This document shows positions 29,418 through 39,689 of a stretch of 64,000 bases of DNA, in pieces. Location of the stretch: NCBI GenBank assembly GCA_018241725.1, contig JAFEDI010000031.1, forward strand, positions 1-64,000. Direction: 5' to 3'. The translations under genes were made by a program, and so were the position numbers. Under the pieces are notes generated by a model. The model saw nothing but the letters and a program-made list of their open reading frames with translations. It made no database searches and had not been told where the DNA came from. How positions within the stretch are numbered: the stretch's first letter is position 1; the number at the start of each line of letters is the position of its first letter. Source of the DNA: Pseudomonadota bacterium (GTDB taxonomy: Bacteria; Pseudomonadota; Gammaproteobacteria; Burkholderiales; Rhodocyclaceae).

Positions 29418-30218
29418 TCAGTCCGCCTCTGCCGGTGCCGCGGTGGCGTGCGGCGAGATCAGCGCCACGTCGCCGAATACGTCCTGATAGGACGCGTACA
29501 GCGTGCCTGCCAGCACCGGGACAAGGACCAGTACACCGAGAGCTGCAGGAATCATGGCGACCCAGATCAGTACGTAGATAAGCACGCCCAGCACCACGAA
29601 GGCGCCGAAGTTGCCAAAGCATGCCGACAGGGACAGCTTCATCGCATCCAGCGGCGGGGTGTCGCGCAGCACCACCAGCGGGGCGGCGAACCACAGGGCG
29701 GTGATCAACAGCACCCACAGCACAGAGAACACGATGCTGCCGAGCAGCACGCCGCTGACCAGGCCCATGCCCATGCCGGCCAGTGCGCCGAGGATGTAGC
29801 CGGTGAGCAGCGCGCCGCCGCCGATCAGTACCGATATGAAGCCGGCGATCAGGCCACCGAGCAGGTAGAACACGCCCACAAGCGACAGGTTGCCGGCATG
29901 CACCTTGAGGCCGGCGAACAGATGTTCGATGCGCAGTGCCTTGCCCTGGGCCAGTGCATGGCAGCCCAGCACCATGCCGGCGACCATCACCGGGAAGCCG
30001 ATCAGCACCACCGCCCAGCCGAGCAGCGGTACCAGGCCCAGCACGAACAGCATGATGATGAAGATCACGCTGATGGCGACCCAAACCCCAGGATTGCGCG
30101 CGAAATAGAACCATCCGGCCTTCAGCCAGACCAGGCTCTCAAAGGGCGAAACATGGCGCGGGCGCGGATGGCGCGCGGCGTTGTGGGGATGGTGTGCCGG
30201 GGCAGCCGGTTCGGTCAT
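29418..30218 (-). CDS. BPSS1780-type membrane protein (copy 1)
   Basis: The product has 266 residues. A His/Pro-rich cytoplasmic N-terminus (about 1-30) is followed by WLKAGWFYFARNPGVWV, the family start, and about six hydrophobic segments. The late ASYQDVFGD corresponds to FYANALDVF in the neighbouring paralogue. First gene of the minus-strand cluster that runs through nadD, rsfS, rlmH and maf. Role unknown. Confidence 0.75.
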   Translation of the reverse strand: MTEPAAPAHHPHNAARHPRPRHVSPFESLVWLKAGWFYFARNPGVWVAISVIFIIMLFVLGLVPLLGWAVVLIGFPVMVAGMVLGCHALAQGKALRIEHLFAGLKVHAGNLSLVGVFYLLGGLIAGFISVLIGGGALLTGYILGALAGMGMGLVSGVLLGSIVFSVLWVLLITALWFAAPLVVLRDTPPLDAMKLSLSACFGNFGAFVVLGVLIYVLIWVAMIPAALGVLVLVPVLAGTLYASYQDVFGDVALISPHATAAPAEAD

Positions 30219-30325
30219 TGTCGGGCGAGGTAAACGGAGTGGAAAATCAGGATGTTGCGCTGCGACGAGATGCTAGCCCAAATCCCCCACCCAGTTCAAA
30301 CCGGCAAAACCCTAGCGGCACGTTT

Positions 30326-31273
30326 TCAGGTCGGCAGAACGGGCAGGCCATCGGCATGGGCGCGCAGCTGCAGGATGCGCCGGTACTCGCCCGGGTCCTT
30401 CACCAGCACCATTTCGCCGGGGCGCGGCAGGTGGAAATCCTCCAGTCGCGACAGCCAGAAGCGCAGCGCGGCGGCGCGCAGCACGGCCGGCCAAGTCTTC
30501 CGCTCGGCAGCAGTGAAAGGGCGGGATTCGGCGTAGCTGGCGAGCAGCGCGCTTGCCCGCGCTGCATCCAACTGGCCGTCGGCGTTGGCGCACCAGTCGT
30601 TCACCGTTACCGCCACATCGAACAGCAGCGCATCCACGCCGGCGAAATAGAAGTCGATGACGCCGCCGACGAAGTGGCCGTCCCACAATACGTTGTCGCG
30701 GAACAGGTCGGCGTGGATCACCCCTTGTGGCAGGGAGCGAAGGTCGAAGCCGGCCTGGAAGGCCAGTTCGGCGTCCAGTTCGGCCTGCTCGTCGGCGGGC
30801 AGATGGGCACGCACGCGGGCCGCGCAGTCGCGCCGCCATTCGGCGCCACGCGGGTTGGCCTGCTTGCGCCCGAAGGACTGGCCGGCCAGATGCAGGCCGG
30901 CCAGCATTGCGCCGATGCGCGCGCAGTGGGCAATGGTCGGCGCCATCTCCGACTTGCCGGCCAGGCGCGTGACGAGCACCGCCGGCTTGCCAGACAAGGT
31001 GCCCAGGTACTCGTTGTCCCGGTTGGCGATCGGCGCCGGCACCGGCAGGCCGTGGCGGGCCAGGTGGGCCATCAGGTGCAGGTAGAAGGGCAGCTCGGCG
31101 CGCGGCATCGTCTCGAACAGCGTCAGCACATAGCGGCCGAGGCTGGTGGTGACGAAGAAGTTGCTGTTCTGCACGCCGGCGGAAATCCCCTGCAGGACAT
31201 CCAGGCGGCCGATGGCATAGTTCCGCAGCCAGACCGCGAGGTCGGCGTCGGTGACGGAAGTGAAGACGGACAT
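30326..31273 (-). CDS. thrB: Homoserine kinase (ThrB, aminoglycoside phosphotransferase-like type)
   Basis: The product has 315 residues. It belongs to the APH-fold homoserine kinases common in beta- and alphaproteobacteria: GISAGVQNSNFFVTT near the start, the catalytic loop GVIHADLFRDNVLW, and the metal-binding VIDFYFAG. It phosphorylates homoserine in threonine synthesis. It diverges from rep; no other threonine gene is adjacent. Confidence 0.93.
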   Translation of the reverse strand: MSVFTSVTDADLAVWLRNYAIGRLDVLQGISAGVQNSNFFVTTSLGRYVLTLFETMPRAELPFYLHLMAHLARHGLPVPAPIANRDNEYLGTLSGKPAVLVTRLAGKSEMAPTIAHCARIGAMLAGLHLAGQSFGRKQANPRGAEWRRDCAARVRAHLPADEQAELDAELAFQAGFDLRSLPQGVIHADLFRDNVLWDGHFVGGVIDFYFAGVDALLFDVAVTVNDWCANADGQLDAARASALLASYAESRPFTAAERKTWPAVLRAAALRFWLSRLEDFHLPRPGEMVLVKDPGEYRRILQLRAHADGLPVLPT

Positions 31274-31354
31274 GGTGCGAAGAGCTTACATCAGGCCAGC
31301 CCCTGCGGCGCGGTAGAATGCGCTCCCGCTCCACCCGATGTCCGCAGCACGCTC

Positions 31355-33355
<2,001 letters not shown>

Positions 33356-33484
33356 TCCGGAGATGTATTCGGTAGCGCATTAAAAGACCGGTCGATAAAG
33401 GTCCGCCATTCCGCCGCTTTATGATGAAAGCGAAGCAGAGATAGAGCTGCGGCTCAATTCGGTTTCAATTTTTTCGTTTGAAAT

Positions 33485-33513
33485 GGAGGCATGGTGAATG
33501 CTCTCCGTTTTCT
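33485..33513 (+). terminator. Intrinsic terminator downstream of rep
   Basis: GGAGGCAT pairs with ATGCTCTCC (one bulge) around a short loop and is followed by GTTTTCTT. It lies 130 bases after the rep stop and about 70 bases before the next ATG, so it either ends the rep transcript or acts as an attenuator of the lipoprotein gene. Confidence 0.6.
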
Positions 33514-33581
33514 TGAAAGCCTGGTGACATCTTCCTACCATGAATAATAAATAGCCTCGAAGAACGGGCGGGAGGTGTGTC

Positions 33582-35495
33582 ATGCGGCAGCAAATCATGG
33601 TCCTGCTGGGCGTCTTGCTTGCAGGGTGTGGCGGGGGTGGAGGTAGTGGTTCGACTCCACCGCAAATGACCGGAATTCCGGAGACCTATTATCCGGTGCT
33701 GACGGGGACCGATTGGGTTTACGACGTCAACGCCGTGGCTCCGGATTCCTCGGTTTCCGCCTATATCAACGAAATGCAGATCACCGGGACGAAGCTTGTC
33801 GCAGGTGCAGATGCCTGGGTGTTCCGTGAAAGCAATCCTTCCGGGGACGGGGTTGCCGTCGACAGCTACTACGCCAAGGATGCGCGGGCCTTTGTTTATT
33901 TGGGAGACAATTCCTCGGCAGACTGGCTCAATTCGATCATCCGCCAGATGGACTTCATGCGTTTCGATGGCACATTCAGCCAGACGCCGTTGCTCGATCG
34001 CAAGAATGCGGATATCGCAACCGATCTGGATGGAGACGGGAAGAGCGAGCGTATCGATATCAAGGTGACCGGCGTTGTCGAGGGTTACGAGACGCTGGTG
34101 CTTGGTGCCGGCAGCTTCTCCAATACAGCACGAATCCGTTACGACATTGCCGGCACCCTGACGTTGTCTGCGGGGGGCAGTGTGCCCATCACGGAAACCG
34201 TCCACGAATGGCGTGCAAATGGAATAGGAGCCATCCGTCAGACCGTTCAGGCAACGGTCGGCACGCAAACCAGCACTGACACGTCTGATTTGCGTGCGGT
34301 GTCCGTCAATGGCGTCAAGGGCGGGGTATTTCCGGCGCACGATCTGCTGACGGGGTTGGCCAGTGCAGACTCCGACGCAACCCGGCCCGGCAGACCGGCG
34401 CTGTCCAGCGACGGCACACGCTACCTGCTCGTCAGTAACAGCCAGGGCGCCAGCGGGCGACAATGGATCGGCCAGTTCATCGCCGCCGATGGGACGCTGC
34501 AGCAGAATATCGCCCTCTCCGGCGCCTCCCTGTCCAGTCTGGAAGGGGCGCCTGCCGTCGCTTCCGATGGCAATACGCACCTGGTAGTGATGCGCGATGA
34601 GGCGGGTTTGCACGCACAGCGGGTTAGCAGCGCAGGGGGCTTGCTGGATACCTATCCCGGGGCCATCCTGGCGGCGAACGGCCGATTTCCCGCGGTGGCC
34701 TACGGTAACGGGCAGTATCTGGTGGCCTATTACAACTACGGCCCCGTACAGAGCACCATTCGCGGCCTGCTCGTCTCCTCGAGCGGTGTCGTCGGGGCCG
34801 ATTTCTTGATCGGAACGGCCATTTCCGGCTATGCGGATATACCCGCCGTCGCCTTCGACGGGAGAGACTTCATCGTAGCCTGGGAAACCGGCTCATCTGG
34901 CTTGCCTGACCACGATATTGTGGCAGCCCGGGTGAACACCGCGGGCGCTCTGCTGGATCCCGTGCCCATCTCGGTCTCCACCGCTCCCGACATGCAATTC
35001 GCGCCCCGTATCGCCTGCGATCCGGTCAATTGCCTGATCACCTGGACCGATCGGCGTAACTACGTTGGTCTCAATTACGCCGCGCCAGGCGATATGTACG
35101 GGACCTTCATCACCCGCGAAGGTGTGGTCCTGAACGGTCCGCCGGCTAGCGGCGGGCTGCCCCTTGCTCTTGGTATCACCACCAATTCCGGTGATTCGTC
35201 CCTGGTCTATGCAGCCAGCGGATACGTACTGGCTTGGTCGCAGGGAGCCTACGTCAACAGCCCGGGCGGCCCCACCGGCGTGTACGCACGGCGTATCGGC
35301 ACCGACGGCAGCGTCTCGCCAGCGGCTCCCGGCCTTGCTGTCAGCGGGGCCCCGCAGGCCAGCACGCGCCTCTACTACCCGGCGCTGGCGTCGATTTCCA
35401 CAGGCACCTTGGCGGTGTGGTTGAACAACAGCGAAGCAATGGGGGACTCCAAGAGTATTCGTGGTGCCCTGATGTGGCCGCCCTTGTCCCGCTGA
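33582..35495 (+). CDS. Large repeat-containing lipoprotein of unknown function
   Basis: The product has 637 residues. A lipoprotein signal ends in LLAGC (Cys16) and is followed by a poly-Gly/Ser linker like that of the sedolisin lipoprotein at 10.9 kb. Residues 30-245 form one globular part beginning YYPVLTGTDWVYDV. The C-terminal part (about 255-637) contains repeated units of the type PAVAFDGRDFIVAWE, with VAYGNGQYLVAYY and YAASGYVLAWSQ as further copies, suggesting a beta-propeller. GGGAGG lies ahead of the ATG. Probably attached to the outer membrane; no function assigned. Confidence 0.8.
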   Translation: MRQQIMVLLGVLLAGCGGGGGSGSTPPQMTGIPETYYPVLTGTDWVYDVNAVAPDSSVSAYINEMQITGTKLVAGADAWVFRESNPSGDGVAVDSYYAKDARAFVYLGDNSSADWLNSIIRQMDFMRFDGTFSQTPLLDRKNADIATDLDGDGKSERIDIKVTGVVEGYETLVLGAGSFSNTARIRYDIAGTLTLSAGGSVPITETVHEWRANGIGAIRQTVQATVGTQTSTDTSDLRAVSVNGVKGGVFPAHDLLTGLASADSDATRPGRPALSSDGTRYLLVSNSQGASGRQWIGQFIAADGTLQQNIALSGASLSSLEGAPAVASDGNTHLVVMRDEAGLHAQRVSSAGGLLDTYPGAILAANGRFPAVAYGNGQYLVAYYNYGPVQSTIRGLLVSSSGVVGADFLIGTAISGYADIPAVAFDGRDFIVAWETGSSGLPDHDIVAARVNTAGALLDPVPISVSTAPDMQFAPRIACDPVNCLITWTDRRNYVGLNYAAPGDMYGTFITREGVVLNGPPASGGLPLALGITTNSGDSSLVYAASGYVLAWSQGAYVNSPGGPTGVYARRIGTDGSVSPAAPGLAVSGAPQASTRLYYPALASISTGTLAVWLNNSEAMGDSKSIRGALMWPPLSR

Positions 35496-35546
35496 TCTGA
35501 AAGCTGAAAGACATGGCGTCGGGTTTCCTGCCGCCATGTCTTGACC

Positions 35547-36032
35547 CTAATCGCGCAGGATCAGCGCCTGACGTCGGCGCATCTTGTTCTGCAACTGCAT
35601 CAGCCCGTACAACAGCGCCTCGGCGGTGGGCGGGCAGCCCGGCACGTAGATGTCCACCGGCACGATGCGGTCGCAGCCGCGCACCACCGAATAGGAATAG
35701 TGGTAATAGCCGCCGCCGTTGGCGCACGAGCCCATCGAGATCACGTAGCGCGGCTCGGCCATCTGGTCGTACACCTTGCGCAGCGCCGGCGCCATTTTGT
35801 TGGTCAGCGTCCCGGCCACGATCATCAGGTCGGACTGGCGCGGGCTGGCCCGCGGCAGCACGCCGAAGCGGTCCATGTCATAGCGCGCCGAGGCGGCGTG
35901 GATCATCTCCACCGCACAGCAGGCCAGGCCGAAGGTCAGGAACCACAAGCTGTCGCTGCGGACCATATCGAACAGCGCATCCGTGCGGGTCAGCAGGTAA
36001 CCGTCACCGTGAAGCGTGGGGGCATCATGCAT
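35547..36032 (-). CDS. Orphan NuoB-like (NADH:quinone oxidoreductase 20 kDa) subunit
   Basis: The product has 161 residues. It has the full NuoB signature: [10 protein letters not shown] (Cys38, Cys39), [17 protein letters not shown] (Cys103) and [18 protein letters not shown] (Cys133), the four ligands of the N2-type 4Fe-4S cluster. AGGAG sits eight bases before the ATG. No other complex I gene is adjacent, so this is a stand-alone second copy or belongs to a complex encoded elsewhere. It lies downstream of an AraC-type regulator on the same strand. Confidence 0.9.
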   Translation of the reverse strand: MHDAPTLHGDGYLLTRTDALFDMVRSDSLWFLTFGLACCAVEMIHAASARYDMDRFGVLPRASPRQSDLMIVAGTLTNKMAPALRKVYDQMAEPRYVISMGSCANGGGYYHYSYSVVRGCDRIVPVDIYVPGCPPTAEALLYGLMQLQNKMRRRQALILRD

Positions 36033-36071
36033 TGCAGATCTCCTTTCGGGGAAGAACAAATGCATGCCACT

Positions 36072-36962
36072 CTAGGGACGGACGAAGACCCTTTCTTGTA
36101 CGGAATCGACATCCTCCGGCAGAAACAGCGTGCGGAAATCCGGCTGGCCGATGCGATACAGCCAGAAGCCCGGATCGTCGCCGGCCGACGACTGCACGAG
36201 TGTGCGCGGCGAATAGCCGGTGAGCGCCGCGAAATCCCGGTCCATGTGGGCCTGATCGTAATAGCCGAACTCCTGCGCGACCCGCGCCACGTGGCCGCGC
36301 TGCCCGGTGCCCGCAAACAACTTCGGCAAGGCGAAGCCGAAACGTGCCACCCGCCGCAGATCCCGCAGATTGGCACCATAGGCCCGGTTGAGGCGCCGCT
36401 CGAACTGGCGCAAACCGACCGACAGCGCCGCCGCCTGCATCTCGGCTGGCTCGAACAATCTCACCATCGAGCCCGTCTCGTGCTGAGCCTGCTGGACGTT
36501 GCGCCCGACGCGCAGCGCGCGGCGCACCAGATCCTGCAGGTGGGCCACCCAGCGGGCCGGATGTTTCTCCTCGTCGATGCGATCGAGCATGCGCCGGACA
36601 TCGGCCGATGGAAACACCTCGTCCAGCGCAAACGTCCGGTCACGCAACTCCGCCACGCTTGGCCCCAGCGCCTCCGCGAGCAGGCCCGGGCGGAACAGCA
36701 TCGACACGAACACCCCGCCCGCCTCGATCTCGGTAAAGCGCGGCGTCAGGCACGGACCGGCGATCACCGCACGCGGATAACGGTGCAGGCGCCTTCCCGC
36801 CGCATCCGTCCGCCAACCGCCACCCCGCGCGAACAGGATCAGCGCCGGACTCATTGCCGCCGGAATGCGCGACAGGCAACCGGCAGGGAAACCGACCACC
36901 AGCGGCGGATAGATCCACGGCGCCAGTGCAGGGTGGGGTGGGATGATCAGCTGGGAATGCAT
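36072..36962 (-). CDS. AraC-family transcriptional regulator
   Basis: The product has 296 residues. The C-terminal third is an AraC/XylS double helix-turn-helix (LSVGLRQFERRLNRAYGANLRDLRRVARF, then VARVAQEFGYYDQAHMDRDFAALTGYSPR). The N-terminal domain is of the DUF6597-like type often found in single-domain-sensor AraC proteins. The ATG giving MHSQLIIPPHPAL is preferred to longer readings. It ends 39 bases upstream of the orphan nuoB start, so it may regulate or be co-transcribed with it. Confidence 0.88.
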   Translation of the reverse strand: MHSQLIIPPHPALAPWIYPPLVVGFPAGCLSRIPAAMSPALILFARGGGWRTDAAGRRLHRYPRAVIAGPCLTPRFTEIEAGGVFVSMLFRPGLLAEALGPSVAELRDRTFALDEVFPSADVRRMLDRIDEEKHPARWVAHLQDLVRRALRVGRNVQQAQHETGSMVRLFEPAEMQAAALSVGLRQFERRLNRAYGANLRDLRRVARFGFALPKLFAGTGQRGHVARVAQEFGYYDQAHMDRDFAALTGYSPRTLVQSSAGDDPGFWLYRIGQPDFRTLFLPEDVDSVQERVFVRP

Positions 36963-37053
36963 CGGCTGCGAAAGCCTCACGGATCGATGCTGCAGGGGAG
37001 GGCACCGGACTGCATGGGATGTGTGCCGTTGATGGCGGTATGGGGAGCGGGCT

Positions 37054-37566
37054 TCACGCGTATTTTCTCTCACGTCGGTGATGCATCAGCTTGCGCATGC
37101 CAGCCGCTACCAGCCCCAGCCCTCCCGCATACACACAGAACCAATGCAATGCCTCCAGCGATACCTGCCCCTGAAAGGGATTGGCGGAACTGAATGGCGC
37201 CAGCGGCCGGATATCCCCGTGCATCAGGCCGTCCAGCACGATATGGGTATAACCGCCGAGCACGGCACCGATGACAACAGGCAACAGAGCGAGTGACTTC
37301 CAGCCGAACAGGTTGGGAATGAAGCGAACCTTGGCGGCCACTTTCTGCAAGCCGATGAACAAGGCCACCGTCAGCGCTATCGCGACGGACACGCCAACGA
37401 AGGTATGGAAAAAACGGTGCAGTGGATACTGGTGGGTGAGCATGTAATACAGCGGCTCGATATCCACGACCACATTGGCCGCGCAGAAGGCGAGAAAGCT
37501 TATGCGGCGTGGCGCCAGTGCATGGAGGGCAGCGCCGGGGCCGAAGTGGAATGGTGTGAATGGCAT
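37054..37566 (-). CDS. YdjM/DUF4184-like membrane protein
   Basis: The product has 170 residues. The start MPFTPFHFGPGAALH and the conserved VVVDIEPLYYML...HRFFHTFVG and GYTHIVLDGLMHGD are the pattern of the membrane-bound metal-dependent hydrolase-like family (YdjM/DUF457/DUF4184). Several His/Asp residues lie at helix ends and about four hydrophobic segments are visible. The catalytic activity of such small members is unproven. Confidence 0.75.
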   Translation of the reverse strand: MPFTPFHFGPGAALHALAPRRISFLAFCAANVVVDIEPLYYMLTHQYPLHRFFHTFVGVSVAIALTVALFIGLQKVAAKVRFIPNLFGWKSLALLPVVIGAVLGGYTHIVLDGLMHGDIRPLAPFSSANPFQGQVSLEALHWFCVYAGGLGLVAAGMRKLMHHRRERKYA

Positions 37567-37868
37567 GCTCTCACCCTTGCATCACATATGACGCCGAATT
37601 GACGGTGGGGCGAATTATGCCAAAACGGTTGCCGCGCCGTGGGTGCTTGGTTCCTTGATCTCCGGGCCGGTATCGGGACTGTCCTTGGGCGAACGGCCCA
37701 CACCTTGCTGTGCTGCGTTCTTGACGCCATGTCGCAGCCCGGCCAATACTCCGCGCGTCGCTGAGACAACAGCGATACGGGTTTGGCGACCTGGATCAAC
37801 GAAGGCAGACATTCCAGCCGCATTGCGGCCTTTTTCGTCTGCAACACCCTTGGTGCGTCCTGATCAAT
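37567..37868. other. Noncoding stretch upstream of the structured leader
   Basis: About 300 bases without a gene I can support. Open frames here have no recognisable sequence and are antisense or run through the RNA leader that follows. The promoter for the leader and the 93-aa gene is expected here, but I cannot point to it with confidence. Confidence 0.5.
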
Positions 37869-37994
37869 GGCGGGCCGGGTGGGGAGGGCTTCGGCCCTGC
37901 CGGTGCCTTCGTTCCGGTTCGCCAACCCCGCTTTGGCCCGCCCCCCGTTTGGCGACGGAGGGCGAATTCAGTCCGCAACGAAGGAGTCCCCACC
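37869..37994 (+). ncRNA. Candidate structured cis-regulatory RNA leader
   Basis: A closing helix is possible between GGCGGGCC (37869-37876) and GGCCCGCC (37935-37942), a perfect 8-bp match. Inside is a perfect UUCG hairpin AGGGC-TTCG-GCCCT (37885-37898). GGTGGGGA (37878-37885) is fully complementary to TCCCCACC (37987-37994), the eight bases directly before the leader-ORF ATG. That gives an alternative pairing that would block its ribosome site. The element looks like a riboswitch or translational attenuator, but I cannot match it to a named class. Confidence 0.5.
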
Positions 37995-38090
37995 ATGACC
38001 ATTTCAGTCCTGGCGTGCTTACGCTTGCACGCGCCTGTTCCACCAAGCCCATCTTCCGGCGCACTTCCCTTCGGGAGGTGCGGGCAATGA
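37995..38090 (+). CDS. 31-residue leader peptide ORF
   Basis: ATG is preceded by AAGGAG at eight bases. The ORF encodes a short Pro/Ser-rich peptide (starts MTISVLACLRLHAP) and its TGA overlaps the ATG of the next gene (ATGA). The next gene's Shine-Dalgarno GGAGG (38074-38078) lies inside a hairpin, GCACTTCC (38061-38068) with GGAGGTGC (38074-38081), within this ORF. Ribosomes reading the leader would open it. This arrangement indicates translational coupling rather than a functional peptide. Confidence 0.5.
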   Translation: MTISVLACLRLHAPVPPSPSSGALPFGRCGQ

Positions 38091-38368
38091 GCACGCCACT
38101 GCATTTTCCCGCCACCAGCAGTCCGCTGTACTGCCTCGACGATGAAACCGATGCGATGGCCCTGACCGACCAGATGTCAGCCCGCCTCGCACAATTGCAG
38201 GCCTTGCTGGCAATGACCTACGGAGATGCCGGCGACGCGTTCCGGCGGATGGCGCAGAGCCACAGGGATGACTACCTGTGGGCCTGCTACATGATCGCGG
38301 GAGAAGTCCGCGAACTGGGTGATGCGCTGCTGGTTCAGAGACGCAGGGAGGCTGGACTCAACGCTTGA
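38087..38368 (+). CDS. 93-residue hypothetical protein downstream of a coupled leader
   Basis: The product is small and soluble, with a helical C-terminal half (MTYGDAGDAFRRMAQSHRDDYLWACYMIAGEVRELGDALL). No family recognised. The start is set by GGAGG at eight bases and by the ATGA overlap with the leader ORF. Synthesis is probably governed by the RNA leader at 37869-37994. No neighbouring gene on this strand suggests a role. Confidence 0.65.
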   Translation: MSTPLHFPATSSPLYCLDDETDAMALTDQMSARLAQLQALLAMTYGDAGDAFRRMAQSHRDDYLWACYMIAGEVRELGDALLVQRRREAGLNA

Positions 38369-38450
38369 TGCTGTCTTGCACCGAATGCCTGGCGTTTGGT
38401 GCGAGATTTCGATACGTTCGCGCGAGTTTATGCCGACAGTTCAGAGATGT

Positions 38451-38933
38451 TCAGTTGATGAATAGAATTGCGGCCAATTCTTTATTGGCAGCCGTTTCAT
38501 AAAAGCGCTTAGCTTCAAGAAAATTATCTGTAATGTAGTTCAAGGCGCTATCGCCATCCTCCCAAATCCTGGGGTAGATATCAGCGTTACTCAATGCGGC
38601 GGGATCAAATCTATCTCGAAAGTCTGCTTCCGATATTTGGCCAAGTGCAGCTGCCACTTCTTTGACATCGGATGCAGACATTCCCCTGGCCGGGCCGTAA
38701 CCAACATCCTCTTCGCCGATCGGTACGCCCCCCATGATGACTTGGGCAAGCGGTCCTGCCCCGCCGTACTGCTCCCCTGTAAGCATAAAGTGGATTCCGT
38801 GCCACGCTTTATCGAGATCCACAGTTTCAGATGCGCGCGTTTCATAGAGGACCATCGGAACTGACTCAGGATTGGCGTATAGCGAATCCAGTTCGGTTTG
38901 GGGCAGCGCTAGCAAATTTCCAATCATTGACAT
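38451..38933 (-). CDS. DUF1877 (YfbM-like) family protein
   Basis: The product has 160 residues. It matches the DUF1877/YfbM family: start MSMIGNLLALP, then VDLDKAWHGIHFMLTG, and YGPARGMSASDVKEVAAAL. GGAG lies eight bases before the ATG. These are small cytoplasmic proteins often found in accessory and polymorphic-toxin-associated regions; no activity is established. The base composition is visibly less GC-rich than the core genes. It is the second gene of a two-gene unit, 16 bases after its partner. Confidence 0.85.
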   Translation of the reverse strand: MSMIGNLLALPQTELDSLYANPESVPMVLYETRASETVDLDKAWHGIHFMLTGEQYGGAGPLAQVIMGGVPIGEEDVGYGPARGMSASDVKEVAAALGQISEADFRDRFDPAALSNADIYPRIWEDGDSALNYITDNFLEAKRFYETAANKELAAILFIN

Positions 38934-38949
38934 GGGGCTTCTCCAGATA

Positions 38950-39342
38950 TCAACGGTTACGGTCGACGGCTACTACATTCGCAGACTTGCTCGACGTCTT
39001 CCCCCGCCCCTTCCTCTCCGACTTCTTCTTCAACCCCAGCGCCGCCAGTTCGTCCGAATCCGGGCCGTAGATTGCCTTGACCTGGCTTTTCACGCCGAGG
39101 ATCAGTTCGTGGAAGTCGTGCTGGGCGGCGATGAGGGCGTCGCGGGTGGCGGCGTGGGTGTTGCGGGCGTGGAGTTCGGCTTCGTGGGCGGCGTTCAGGC
39201 GTTCATAGGCGGCACTGACGGCGGGGAAGCTGTAGTCGTCCTTGTAGGGCTGGTAGTGGGGGATACCCTTGAGGGCGCGATAGGTGTCCTCGTCAGCCCT
39301 GAGATGTTGCGGCGACATGCGGACTTTGGTGGGATTGGTCAT
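38950..39342 (-). CDS. Hypothetical protein paired with DUF1877
   Basis: The product has 130 residues. The central helical region (SAAYERLNAAHEAELHARNTHAATRDALIAAQHDFHELIL) could form a coiled coil. The C-terminus is Lys/Arg/Ser-rich (KKKSERKGRGKTSSK). Family unknown to me. It directly precedes the DUF1877 gene on the same strand, with a 16-base gap, so the two are probably one operon. Confidence 0.7.
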   Translation of the reverse strand: MTNPTKVRMSPQHLRADEDTYRALKGIPHYQPYKDDYSFPAVSAAYERLNAAHEAELHARNTHAATRDALIAAQHDFHELILGVKSQVKAIYGPDSDELAALGLKKKSERKGRGKTSSKSANVVAVDRNR

Positions 39343-39689
39343 GGCGTGTGTGCGGTGGGCAAGAGGCTGGAGATGCTGTCCATGCTCGATACACTACGAC
39401 AGCTTATGCATTTGGGCTGTGACATGACGCACTCGGATGGCCCGACGGGAGTTCAGCGACCGATGATCGGGCTTCGCGGGGAGCGAAGACGATTCGTGGT
39501 GTGGCGAAGAGGATTTGGAGGGATGCGATAAGTGCTCTGTGTGCCGGAATGCATTCGGGACGATCGGAACGCCTTCACGAGATGGGAGAACTCATCCTTG
39601 CCGGCCGATGCAAGAAGTCCAGACCTTGCGTCCAGTCTGATGCCCGTTGTTCGGAATAGGGTAGCCGTACCAATAAGCGGATTGAATGT
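39343..39689. other. Noncoding stretch holding repeat copy A
   Basis: This 347-bp gap between the DUF1877 pair and the PhnD-like kinase gene has no gene I can support. Most of it (39375-39595) is one copy of a direct repeat whose partner lies beyond the other end of the kinase gene. Confidence 0.6.
39375..39595. repeat. Direct repeat copy A flanking the PhnD-like kinase
   Basis: About 220 bp that align over their whole length with 42461-42685 in the same orientation. Shared blocks include GGCTGTGACATG, GATTCGTGGTG, CGAAGAGGATTTGGAGG and GAGATGGGAGAA. By eye about three quarters of positions agree and there are a few indels. Reading frames are not kept between copies, so it is a noncoding repeat or the remnant of an older duplication. 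Confidence 0.8.

Noticed and set aside
30194..31354. Upstream extension of the Rep frame
   Set aside because: It lies opposite thrB and contains no helicase sequence; Rep starts with the Q motif right after the ATG at 31355.
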